64,000 nt of DNA from Nageia nagi (Eukaryota; Pinophyta), in assembly GCA_050084985.1 (NCBI GenBank), contig JBITNC010000001.1, positions 143,716,001 to 143,780,000 of the forward strand. Direction: 5' to 3'. The notes beneath the pieces are model-generated. The model did not search any database. It saw only the letters and a program-made list of their open reading frames with translations, and had not been told where the DNA came from. The translations under genes and the position numbers were made by a program. This document shows positions 47,442 to 59,742 of this stretch, one piece after another; the first letter of the stretch is position 1; the number at the start of each line of letters is the position of its first letter.

Positions 47442-50400
47442 CAGCTCATATTATGACTTTATGGAATATTTTGTAGAACTTGCCATGAGGGAACTTATTA
47501 GGGAAGACCTACCAAGGCTAACAAACAAATGTAAATGTATGTTATAAGATAAAGAGAATAAGATGGGAGATTGATATTTTATGAGGATAAGAACTATAAT
47601 TATCATGTATGGCTTTCTACATGTTCCTCTCATTTTTCTCAAATATGTTTCCAAGAAGCTATTTGTAGTAGAATTTACTTTGACATTTGATACAATTGAA
47701 ATGAATTTTCAAGTCAGGGGTAGACATAGAAGTTTGAAAAAGTATCCATTAGTTGTGTTCCATATCACTATGGATACATATGTCTAACATTTGGTTATGC
47801 ATAGATTCATGAAGAAATAATTTCAATTACAAGAGATAAACATAACATGACCCTTATGACCCACTTAGAATAAAGGCAAAAATGTTGAACGATCAGCCTA
47901 AAGGGATCTCATTCATACATGAAATTGGGACTTATTTAGAGACATTTAAAATTTGAATGAGAAGTAGGTAGATGAAGGCCTAGATTGTGACTTTGCTCTA
48001 AGAAATAGAAAGTCTTTCATTTTTTAACTAATTGTACACCAAAATTAGGAGTGGTCCATGAATATACCATTAGATTATCCACTTTTATTAGAAGTGTTTT
48101 AACTCAGAATAGACATCATAAATCAAATGATGTGCCACTATAGCAGCTCATATAATGACTTGACGTAATATTTTGTAGAACTTGCCATGAGGGAACTTAG
48201 TAGGGAAGACCTACCAAGGCTAACAAACAAATGTAAATGTATGTTATAAGATAAAGGGAATAAGATGGGAGATTGAAATTTTATGAGGATAAGAAATATG
48301 ATTATCATGTATGGATTTATACACATTCCTCTCATTTTTCCCAAATATGTTTCCAAGAAGCTATTTGTTCTAGAATTTGCTTTGAAATTTGATACAATTG
48401 AAATGAATTTTCAAGTCAAGGGTAGACATAGAAGTTTGACAAAGTATCCATTAGTTGTGTTCCATATCACTATGGATACATATGTCTAACATTTTGCTAT
48501 GCATAGATTCGTGAAGAAATAATTTCAATTAAAAGAGATAAACATAACATGACCCTTATGACCCACTTAGAATAAAGGCAAAAATGTTGAAGGATCAACC
48601 TAAAGGATCTCATTCATATATGAATTTGGGACCTATTTAGAGACATTTAGAAATTTCAATGAGAAGCAAGTATAGGAAGGCCTAGATTGTGACTTTGCTC
48701 TAAGTATAGAAAGCCTTTCCTTTTTTAACTAATTGTACACCAAAATTAGGAGTGGTTCTTGAATATCCCATTAGACTACCCATTTTTATTAGAAGTGTTT
48801 TAACTTAGAATAGACATTATAATTCAAATGGTGTGCCACTATAGCAGCTCATATGATGACTTTATGGAATATTTTGTAGAACTTGCCATGAGGGAACTTA
48901 GTAGGGAAGACCTACCAAGGCTAACAAATGAATGTAAATGTATGATATAAGATAAAGGGAATAAGATGGGAGAATGATATTTTATGAGGATAAGAACTAT
49001 GATTATCATGTATGGCTTTCTACACATTCCTCTCATTTTTCCCAAATATGTTCCCAAGAAGCTATTTGTAATAGAATTTGCTTTGAAATTTGATACAACT
49101 AAAATGAATTTTCAAGTCAGGGGTAGACATAGAAGTTTGAAAAAGTATCCATTAGTTATGTTCCATATCACTATGGATACATATGTCTAACATTTGCCTA
49201 TGCATAGATTCATGAAGGAATAATTTCATATACAAGAAATAAACATAACATGACCCTTACGACCCACTTAGACTAAGGGAAAAAATGTTGAAGGATCAGC
49301 CTAAAGGGATCTCATTCATACATGAATTTGGGACTTATTTAGAGACATTTAGAAATTTGAATGAGAAGCAGGTATAGGAAGGCCTAGATTGTGACTTTGC
49401 TCTAAGTATAGAAAGTCTTTCCTTTTTTAACTAATTGTACACCAAAATTAGGAGTGGTTCTTGAATATCCCATTAGATTACCCACTTTTATTACAAGTGT
49501 TTTAACTCAAAATAGACATCGTAAATCAAATGATGTGCCACTATAGCAGCTCATATAATGACTTTATGGAATATTTTGTAGAACTTGCCATGAGGGAACT
49601 TAGTAGGGAAGACCTACCAAGGATAACAAACGAATGTAAATGTATGTTATAAGATAAAGGGAATAAGATGGGAGATTGATAATTTATGAGGATAAGAACT
49701 ATGATTATCATGTATGGCTTTCTACACAGTCCTCTCATTTTTTCCAAATATGTTTCCAAGAAGCTATTTGTAGTAGAATTTGCTTTGAAATTTGATACAA
49801 TTGAAATGAATTTTCAAGTAAGGGGTAGACATAGAAGTTTGAAAAGTTTCCATTAGTTGTGTTCCATATCACTATGGATACATATGTCTAACATTTTGCT
49901 GTGCATAGATTCGTGAAGAAATAATTTCATATGCAAGAGATAAACATAACATGACCATTATGACCCACTTAGAATAAAGGCAAAAATGTTGAAGGATCAA
50001 CCTAAAGGGATCTCATTCATACATGAATTTGGGACTTATTTAGAGACATTTAGAAATTTGAATGAGAAGATAGGTAGAGAAAGGCCTAGATTGTGACTTT
50101 GCTCTAACTATAGAAAGTCTTTCCTTTTTAGCTAATTGTACACCAAAATTAGGAGTGGTTCTTGAATATCCCATTAGATTACCCACTTTTATTATAAGTG
50201 TTTTAACTCTGAATAGACATCATAAATCAAATGATGTGCCACTATAGCAGCTCATATTATGACTTTATGGAATATTTTGTAGAACTTGCAATGAGGGAAC
50301 TTAGTAGGGAAGACCTACCAAGGCTAACAAACAAATGTAAACTTATGTTATAATATAAAGGGAATAAGATGGGAGATTGATATTTTATGAGGACAAGAAC

Positions 50401-50593
50401 TATGACTATCATGTATGCCTTTCTACACATTCCTCTCATTTTTCCCAAATATGTTTCCAAGAAGCTAAATGTAGTACAATTTGCTTTGAAATTTGATACA
50501 ATTGAAATGAATTTTCAAGTCAGGGGTAGACATAGAAATTTGAAAAAGTATCCATTAGTTGTGTTCCATATCATTATGGATACATATGGCTAA

Positions 50594-53418
50594 CATTTGG
50601 CTATGCATAGATTGATGAACAAATAATTTCAATTACAAGAGATAAACATAACATGACCCTTATGACCCACTTAGAATAAAGGGGAAAATATTGAAGGATC
50701 AACCTAACAGGATCTTATTCATACATGAATTTGGGGCTTATTTAGATACATTTAGAAATATGAATGAGAAGCAGGTAGAGGAAGGCCTAGAGTGTGACTT
50801 TGCTCTAAGTATTGAAAGTCTTTCCTTTTTTAAGTAACTCTACACCAAAATTAGGAGTGGTTCTTGAATATCCCATTAGATTACCCACTTTTATTAGAAG
50901 TGTTTTAACTCAGAATATACATCATAAATCAAATGATGTGCACTATAGCAGCTCATATAATGACTTTATGGAATATTTTGTAGAACTTGCCATGAGGGAA
51001 CTTAGTATGGAAGACCTACCAAGGCTAAAAAACAAATGTAAATGTATGTTATAAGATAAAGGGAATAAGATGGGAGATTCATATTTTATGGAGTATAACA
51101 ACTATGATTATCATGTATGGATTTCTACACATTCCTCTCATTTTTTCCCAAATATGTTTCCAAGAAGCTATTTGTTCTAGAATTTCCTTTGAAATTTGAT
51201 ACAATTGAAATGAATTTTCAAGTCAAGGGTAGACAAAGAAGTTTGAAAAAGTATCCATTAGTTGTGTTACATATCACTATGGATACATATGTCTAACATT
51301 TGGCTATGCATAGATTCATGAAGAAATAATTTCAATTACAAGAGATAAACATAACATGACCCTTATGACCCACTTAGAATAAAGGCAAAAATGTTGAAGG
51401 ATCTGCCTAAAGGGATCTCATTCATACATGAATTTGGGGCTTATTTGGAGACATTTAGAAATTTGAATGAGAAGTAGGTAGAGGAAGGCCTAGATAGTGA
51501 CTTTGCTCTAAGTATAGAAAGTCTTTCCTTTTTTAACTAATTGTACACCAAAATTAGGAGTGGTTCTTGAATATCCCATTAGATTACCCATTTTTATTAG
51601 AAGTCTTTTAACTAAGAATAGACATCATGTATCAAATGATATGCCACTATAGCAGCTCATAAGTGTTTTACCTAAAAATAGACATCATAAATCAATGACG
51701 GCCACTATAACAACCATATTATGACTTTATGGAATATTTTGTAGAACTTGTAAATGTATGTTATAAGATAAAGGAAATAAGATGGGAGATTGATATTTTA
51801 TGAGGATAAGAACTATGATTATTATGTATGGCTTTCTACACATTCCTCTAATTTTTCCCAAATATGTTTCCAAGAAGCTATTTGTAGTAGAATTTGCTTT
51901 GAAATTTGATACAATTGAAATGAATTTTCATGTCAGGGGTAGACATAGAAGTTTGAAAAAGTATCCATTAGTTGTGTTCCATATCACTATGGATACATAT
52001 GTCTAACATTTGGCTATGCATAGATTGATGAACAAATAATTTCAATTACAAGAGATAAACATAACATGACCCTTATGACCCACTTAGAATAAAGGGGAAA
52101 ATATTGAAGGATCAACCTAACAGGATCTTATTCATACATGAATTTGGGCTTATTTAGATACATTTAGAAATATGAATGAGAAGCAGGTAGAGGAAGGCCT
52201 AGAGTGTGACTTTGCTCTAAGTATTGAAAGTCTTTCCTTTTTTAAGTAACTCTACACCAAAATTAGGAGTGGTTCTTGAATATCCCATTAGATTACCCAC
52301 TTTTATTAGAAGTGTTTTAACTCAGAATATACATCATAAATCAAATGATGTGCACTATAGCAGCTCATATAATGACTTTATGGAATATTTTGTAGAACTT
52401 GCCATGAGGGAACTTAGTATGGAAGACCTACCAAGGCTAAAAAACAAATGTAAATGTATGTTATAAGATAAAGGGAATAAGATGGGAGATTCATATTTTA
52501 TGAGTATAACAACTATGATTATCATGTATGGATTTCTACACATTCCTCTCATTTTTCCCAAATATGTTTCCAAGAAGCTATTTGTTCTAGAATTTCCTTT
52601 GAAATTTGATACAATTGAAATGAATTTTCAAGTCAAGGGTAGACAAAGAAGTTTGAAAAAGTATCCATTAGTTGTGTTACATATCACTATGGATACATAT
52701 GTCTAACATTTGGCTATGCATAGATTCATGAAGAAATAATTTCAATTACAAGAGATAAACATAACATGACCCTTATGACCCACTTAGAATAAAGGCAAAA
52801 ATGTTGAAGGATCTGCCTAAAGGGATCTCATTCATACATGAATTTGGGGCTTATTTGGAGACATTTAGAAATTTGAATGAGAAGTAGGTAGAGGAAGGCC
52901 TAGATAGTGACTTTGCTCTAAGTATAGAAAGTCTTTCCTTTTTTAACTAATTGTACACCAAAATTAGGAGTGGTTCTTGAATATCCCATTAGATTACCCA
53001 TTTTTATTAGAAGTCTTTTAACTAAGAATAGACATCATGTATCAAATGATATGCCACTATAGCAGCTCATAAGTGTTTTACCTAAAAATAGACATCATAA
53101 ATCAAATGACGTGCCACTATAACAACTCATATTATGACTTTATGGAATATTTTGTAGAACTTGTAAATGTATGTTATAAGATAAAGGAAATAAGATGGGA
53201 GATTGATATTTTATGAGGATAAGAACTATGATTATTATGTATGGCTTTCTACACATTCCTCTAATTTTTCCCAAATATGTTTCCAAGAAGCTATTTGTAG
53301 TAGAATTTGCTTTGAAATTTGATACAATTGAAATGAATTTTCATGTCAGGGGTAGACATAGAAGTTTGAAAAAGTATCCATTAGTTGTGTTCCATATCAC
53401 TATGGATACATATGTCTA
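50594..53418 (+). repeat. Recent 1.41-kb tandem duplication within the array
   Basis: 50594-52005 and 52006-53418 are almost identical: the 80-codon stretches at 50812 and 52224 and the 68-codon stretches at 51800 and 53213 are the same. The differences I see are single- or few-base indels (for example near 50734/52145, 51090/52502 and 51695-51720/53106-53135). Both copies share a rearranged second unit with a local duplication of the gacatcat...agcagctcat phrase and a deletion of the gccatgagggaac region. Confidence 0.9.
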
Positions 53419-55119
53419 ACATTTGGCTATGCATAGATTTGTGAAGAAATAATTTCAATTACAAGAGATAAACATAATATGACCCTTATGACCTACTTAG
53501 ATTAAAGGCAAAAATGTTGAAGGATCAGCCTAAATGGATCTCATTCATACATGAATTTGGGGCTTATTTAGAGACATTTACAAATTTGAATAAGAAGCAA
53601 GTAAAGGAAGGCCTAGATTGTGACTTTTCACTAAGTATAGAAAGTCTTTCCTTTTCTAACTAATTGTACACCAAAATTAGGAGTGGTTCTTGAATATCCC
53701 ATTAGATTACCCACTTTTATTAGAAGTGTTTTAACTCAGAATAGACATCATAAATCAAATGATGTGCCACTATAGCAGCTCATATTATGACTTTATGGAA
53801 TATTTTGTAGAACTTGCCATGAGGGAACTTATTAGGGAAGACCTACCAAGGCTAACAAACAAATGTAAATGTATGTTATAAGATAAAGGGAATAATATGG
53901 GAGATTGATATTTTATGGGGATAAGAACTATGATAATCATGTATGGCTTCCTATACACTCCTCTCATTTTTCCCAAATATGTTTCCAAGAAGCTATTTGT
54001 AGAAGAATTTTCTTTGAAATTTGATACAATTGAAATGAATTTTCAAGTCAGGGGTAGACATAGAAGTTTGAAAAAGTATCCATTAGTTGTGTTCCATATC
54101 ATTATGAATACATATGTCTAACATTTTGCTATGCATAGATTTGTGAAGAAATAATTTCAATTATAAGAGATAAACATAACATGACCATTATGACCCACTT
54201 AGAATAAAGGCAATAATGTTGAAGGATCAACCTAAAGGGATCTCATTCACACATGAATTTGGGACTTATTTAGAGACATTTAGAAATTTGAATGAGAAGC
54301 AGGTAGAGGAAGGCCTAGATTGTGATATTGCTTTAAGTATAGAAAGTTTTTCCTTTTTTAACTAATTATACACCAAAATTAGGAGTGGTTCTTGAATATC
54401 CCATTAGATTACCCACTTTTATTAGAAGTGCTTTAACTTAGAATAGACATCATAAATCAAATGATGTGCCACTATAGCAGCTCATATTATGACTTTATGG
54501 AATATTTTGTAGAACTTGCCATGAGGGAACTTAGTAGGGAAGACCTACCAAGGCTAACAAACAAATGTAAATGTTTGTTATAAGATAAAGGGAATAAGAT
54601 GGGAGATTGATATTTTATGGGGATAAGAACTATGATTATCATGTATGGCTTCCTACACATTCCTCTCAATTTTCCCAAATATGTTTCCAAGAAGCTATTT
54701 GTAGTAGAATTTGCTTTGAAATTTGATACAATTGAAATGAATTTTCAAGTTAAGGGTAGACATAAAAGTTTGAAAAAGTATCCATTAGTTGTGTTCCATA
54801 TCACTATGGATACATATGTCTAACATTTGGCTATGCATAGATTCATGAAGAAATAATTTCAATTACAAGAGATAAACATAACATGACCCTTATGACCCAC
54901 TTAGAATAAAGGGAAAAATGTTGAAGGATCTACCTAATAGGATCTCATTCATAAATGAATTTGGGGCTTATTTAGAGACACTTAGAAATATGAATGAGAA
55001 GTAGGTAGAGGAAGGCCTAGATTGTGACTTTGCTCTAAGTATTGAAAGTCTTTCCTTTTTTAAGTAATTGTACAATAAAATTGGGAGTGGTTCTTGAATA
55101 TCCCATTAGATTACCCACT

Positions 55120-55250
55120 TTTATTAGAAGTGTTTAAACTCAGAATAGACATCATATATCAAATGATGTGCCACTATAGCAGCTAATAAGTGTTTTAACT
55201 TAGAATAGACATCATAAATCAAATGATGTGCCATTATAGCAGCTCATATT
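55120..55250 (+). repeat. 61-bp local duplication in array unit 17
   Basis: The phrase aagtgttt(t)aaact...agacatcat...agcagct is present twice in a row, extending this unit to 762 bp. A similar duplication at the same place is seen in units 12 and 14. Confidence 0.8.
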
Positions 55251-57212
55251 ATGACTTTATGGAATATTTTGTAGAACTTGCCATGAGGGAACTTAGTAGG
55301 GAAGACCTACCAATGCTACCAAACAAATCTAAATGTATGTTATAAGATAAAGGGAATAATATGGGAGATTGATATTTTATGAGGATAAGAACTATGATTA
55401 TCATGTATGGCTTTCTACACATTCCTCTCATTTTTTCCCCAATATGTTTAAAGAAGCTATTTGTAGTAAAATTTGCTTTGAAATTTGATACAATTGAAAT
55501 GAATTTTCAAGTCAGGGGTAGACATAGAAGTTTCAAAAAGTATCCATTAGATGTGTTCCATATCGCTATGAATACATATGTCTAACATTTGGCTATGCAT
55601 AGATTCATGAAGAAATAATTTCAATTACAAGAAATAAACATAACATGACCCTTATGACCCACTTAGAATAAAGGCAAAAATGTTGAAGGATCAGCCTAGA
55701 GGGATCTCATTCAAACATGCATTTGGGACTTATTTAGAGACATTTAGAAATTTGAATGAGAAGCAAGTAGAGGAAGGCCTAGATCATGACTTTGCTCTAA
55801 GTATAGAAAGTCTTTCCTTTTTTAACTAATTGTACACCAAAATTAGGAGTGGTTCTTGAATATCCCATTAGATTAGCCACTTTTATTAGAAGTGTTTTAA
55901 CTCAAAATAGACATCATAAATCAAATGATGTGCCACTATAGCAGCTCATATTACGACTTTATGGAATATTTTGTAGAACTTGCCATGAGGGAACTTAGTA
56001 GGGAAGACCTACCAAGGCTAACAAACAAATGTAAATGTATGTTATATTATAAAGGGAATAAGATGGGAGATTGATAATTTATGAGGATAAGAACTATGAT
56101 TATCATGTATGGCTTTCTACACAGTCCTCTCATTTTTCTCAAATATGTTTCCAAGAAGCTATTTGTAGTAGAATTTGCTTCGAAATTTGATACTATTGAA
56201 ATGAATTTTCAAGTAAGGGGTAGACATAGAAGTTTGAAAAAGTTTCCATTAGTTGTGTTGCATATCACTATGGATACATATGTCTAACATTTGGCTATGC
56301 ATAGATTCATGAAGAAATAATTTCAATTACAAGAGATAAACATAACATGACCCTTATGACCCACTTAAAATAAAGGCAAAAATGTTGAAGGATCAACCTA
56401 AAGGGATCTCATTCATACATGAATTTGGGACTTATTTAGAGACATTTAGAAATTTGAATGAGAAGCAAGTAGAGGAAGGCCTAGATTGTGACTTTGCTCT
56501 AAGTACAGAAAGTCTTTCCTTTTTTAACTAATTGTACACCAAAATTAGGAGTGGTTCTTGAATATCCCATTAGATTACCCACTTTTATTAGAAGTGTTTT
56601 AACTCAAAATAGACATCATAAATCAAATGATGTGCCACTATAGTAGCTCATGTTACGAGTTTATGGAATATTTTGTAGAACTTGCCATGAGGGAACTTAG
56701 TAGGGAAGACCTACCAAGGCTAACAAACAAATGTAAATGTATGTTATAAGATAAAGGGAATAAGATGGGAAATTGATATTTTATGAGGATAACAACTATG
56801 ATTATCCTATATGCCTTTCTACACATTCCTCTCATTTTTCCCAAATATGTTTCCAAGAAGCTATTTGTAGTAGAATTTGCTTTGAAATTTGATACAATTG
56901 AAATGAATTTTCAAGTCATGGGTAGACATAGAAGTTTGAAAAAGTATCCATTAGTTGTGTTCCATATCATTATGGATACATATGTCTAACATTTGGCTAT
57001 GCATGGATTCATGAAGGAATAATTTCAATTACAAGAGATAAACATAACATGACCCTTATGACCCACTTAAAATAAAGGCAAAAATGTTGAAGGATCAGCC
57101 TAAAGGGATGTCATTTATACATGAATTTGGGACTTATTTAGAGACATTTAGAAATTTGAATGAGAAGCAAGTAGAGGAAGGCCTAGATTGTGACTTTGCT
57201 CTAAGTATAGAA

Positions 57213-59742
57213 TGTCTAGATGAACATGGAAGCCTATCCAAATAATTTGGATATGAAAAAGAAAGAGTGTAATCTCACCCATAATTTAATAAATGAATTG
57301 TAGGATAAATATCATTTTTTTGATACAAAGATAGTATATTTTACATAATTCAATTTTGAAATAATGGAGAAATCTATTAGCCAAGGGTGCATGAAATTTG
57401 GAATATTTAGGGGTGATAAAGAATATTAGTCATCTTATGAAGATGATCATATGCCAAAATTGTAAAAAGCCTTGAGAAGTTTGAATGCTATAGAGTCTAA
57501 GTTAACCTCTTCTTAGTACCCTACTCAATCTACATAAGAGAAGTTCATTCCCTCAAAAAAGAGATAAAAAGCATATAAAATCCTTCTCAAACCAAGATAT
57601 TTGAGGTGATAAAAATTAAAATAGAAGAGGGAATGGATAAATTTGTCAAACAAGTAGGTACCATACTAGAAGCTAATAATTATCCCAGGAAAAGACTAAG
57701 GTCTCTTAGAGAGAAAGAAGAAAAAAGGAAATCTACCTGTACTTGATCATAATATAGTGCTTCCAAAGTGCCTATTAATCTTGATGAATAAGAAATAGCA
57801 ATCCAAGAAGGCTAAGAACCTCATGGAGAGATAATTTTATCTCCTACTTGGGAGGCTACAACTATGCCCTTATAATTGACTTAGGCATATCAAAAACCTC
57901 CTATTCCACCTCATCAAACTAGTTATTCATCATAATTTACTACAAATTTTAGCTAATTATTTATAAGAGGAATGACCAAAGGTTGCATAAAAGGGGAACA
58001 ACCTTTACACAAAATACAAAGTGTACTAATACAACCTATCAAAAAGCTAATAGTTCAAACCTCAATTCAATCTCAATAGCTTGAGGAATTGCAAAAGGTG
58101 AGATAGTTACAAATAATGGATCAATCAAATGTAGATGTGCCTTTAGAGATATAAAAAATACAAATAGATAAGTCAAAGGATTAACAAAAAAAAGCACATA
58201 GTCAACAAAACCTAAAGAATATAGAAGTCCCATAATAATAAGGGAATCTTAGACTCCATAGCCCAGATGGACAAGGAACCTCCAAACTCCTCATTAAAAC
58301 CCTCAATGGGTACCCTAGAGAAATAAAAAAAAAGGAGAGAAAAAGATTCAATACATGATTGGGGATTCAAGAAAATAACTAATTACTCCCTCTTCATCCT
58401 TGTGTAAGATAGTGACCTTATCATCATTTACCTCAATATAAGTATAACATATTTTTAATGTAAAATGTCCCAGCAAAATACTTGGGCTCAACTTTGAAGA
58501 CAACTCCATAGGCTCATAGAGCATGTAGGGTAATGAGTGTAGTATAGCTAGAGTCTAGAAAATTAAAAGTAGGAGTTGTCCCAATTATTGGCACATCATT
58601 GGAAAAGGAAATGGCCTTTATGTTAATATATTTTCATTTGGACAAGACCTTAACATATGATTTAAAATTATTTAGGATCAATACTATAGAATCCATTGGG
58701 AAAGGATTTGAAAAAATTGAATGCAAGGTTGAGAATATAGAAAATAAAAAGTATGATCTTGAGGCAACCATCAATAAACAATAAAAAATAATTAAGACAT
58801 CAAAAATAGAAAAGAAAATTTGAGATTCAAAATGGAAGTTGTAGTGACAGATCATGAGAAAAAGGAAAAATCATTGAAGGAGTTGGAAAGGGTTAAAAAG
58901 GAAATGAATCAACTAAATAAGATGTTACAAGAATTTGAAAAATAACAAGATGGGAAATTTAAATAGGATATTGTAACCTAAGAGAAATAAAATCATAAAT
59001 TAATCTAAAATAACATGAATATGATTACTATTGCAATAAATACCAAAAAAAAATAATAATAAATCATATAGTGGTATAATAACCAAACCTAGTAAAAGTG
59101 AAAGGATTATAGGAGAACATAGAAGTAGGAAACATAAATTACAAAACCTTTCTACAAACTTATTAGGCCATTATCATATTTATCCTTAATAAAGAAAAGC
59201 AGATAGTAGATTAGTTGGGGATAAGTAAAGAAGAGAAAATTTATGTTGTCTTTTCTTGAAATATATAGGAATTATCCAAGAGGATAAGTGATATAAAGTG
59301 GATATCATTTGTAAATGATATGATAGAGGATATAATAATTTAGCTTTAAATGGATATATCTTTCATAATGATATAGTTGGAATACTTGAAGGAGAAAATT
59401 GTGCCACCATTATGGGATGAGCAAGATGAGCCTGTTAGTATCATATATTGGAAAATATGTCTCATGCTTATATTGATATAAAGGAATCACTAGAAAAATC
59501 AATGTGAGAAATTGATAATTTAACTTTTCTTAACAAAATAGTTTAACACATCATTGTTAAGTTCCTAAATACAAGCAATATACAAACAAACTTAAATGAG
59601 TTGATAGTACATATGATATATGCTTCCACCATCTCGATATATGCAAGGGTAAACTTGGATAAAATATTGATTATGTATGAGCAAATGAGGAATATGGTGT
59701 TGAAAGAGCCTACATATCAATCTTGGATATCTACTTCAACAT
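57213..59742 (+). pseudogene. Accessory post-integrase ORF, C-terminal single-copy part
   Basis: Continues the frame of the last array unit (ALSIE then CLDEHGSLSK). It holds a basic/charged stretch near 57600-57740 (RKRLRSLREKEEKRKST), a Pro-rich part near 57870-57930 (AYQKPPIPPHQTSYSS), and a K/E/I-rich, probably coiled-coil segment at about 58600-58960 (KGFEKIECKVENIENKKYDL, KELERVKKEMNQLNKMLQE). The final part, 59540-59742, has VHMIYASTISIYARVNLDKI and ends in SWISTST and a stop. I do not recognise the protein. Together with 42990-43804 and one unit it would be about 1.3 k codons. Stops and frameshifts throughout. Confidence 0.5.

Larger units (their letters stand above)
43805..57212 (+). 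repeat. 19-copy tandem array of a 701-bp ORF-derived unit
   Basis: Head-to-tail units of about 701-702 bp. A conserved ATG phrase (atgaggataagaact or variants) starts at 44075, 44776, 45478, 46179, 46880, 47581, 48283, 48984, 49686, 50387, 51088, 51800, 52500, 53213, 53915, 54617, 55379, 56081 and 56783. Units boundary: ...agtatagaa / agtctttcc.... Each unit is coding-like on +. It reads FPFLTNCTPKLGVVLEYPI, YDFMEYFVELAMRELSRED, IIMYGFLHIPLIFPKYVSKK, VVFHITMDTYV and, at its end, LNEKQVEEGLDCDFALSIE. The left flank provides the start of FPFLTN and the right flank continues after ALSIE, so the unit is an internal ORF segment. Most units share stop codons and one frameshift; unit lengths of 712, 713 and 762 mark local rearrangements. 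Neighbouring pairs show a 1402-bp higher-order period in the first seven units. Confidence 0.95.

Noticed and set aside
43945-56856. Repeated minus-strand open stretches of 60-72 codons (METYLGKMRGMC...) in nearly every array unit
   Set aside because: They are the antisense of the coding-like + strand segment and recur only because the unit is repeated. Plus-strand continuity with the single-copy flanks decides the strand.
43805-57212. CRISPR-like or functional protein-repeat interpretation of the array
   Set aside because: Units are 701 bp without spacers, carry stops and a frameshift in most copies, and lie in a plant retroelement.
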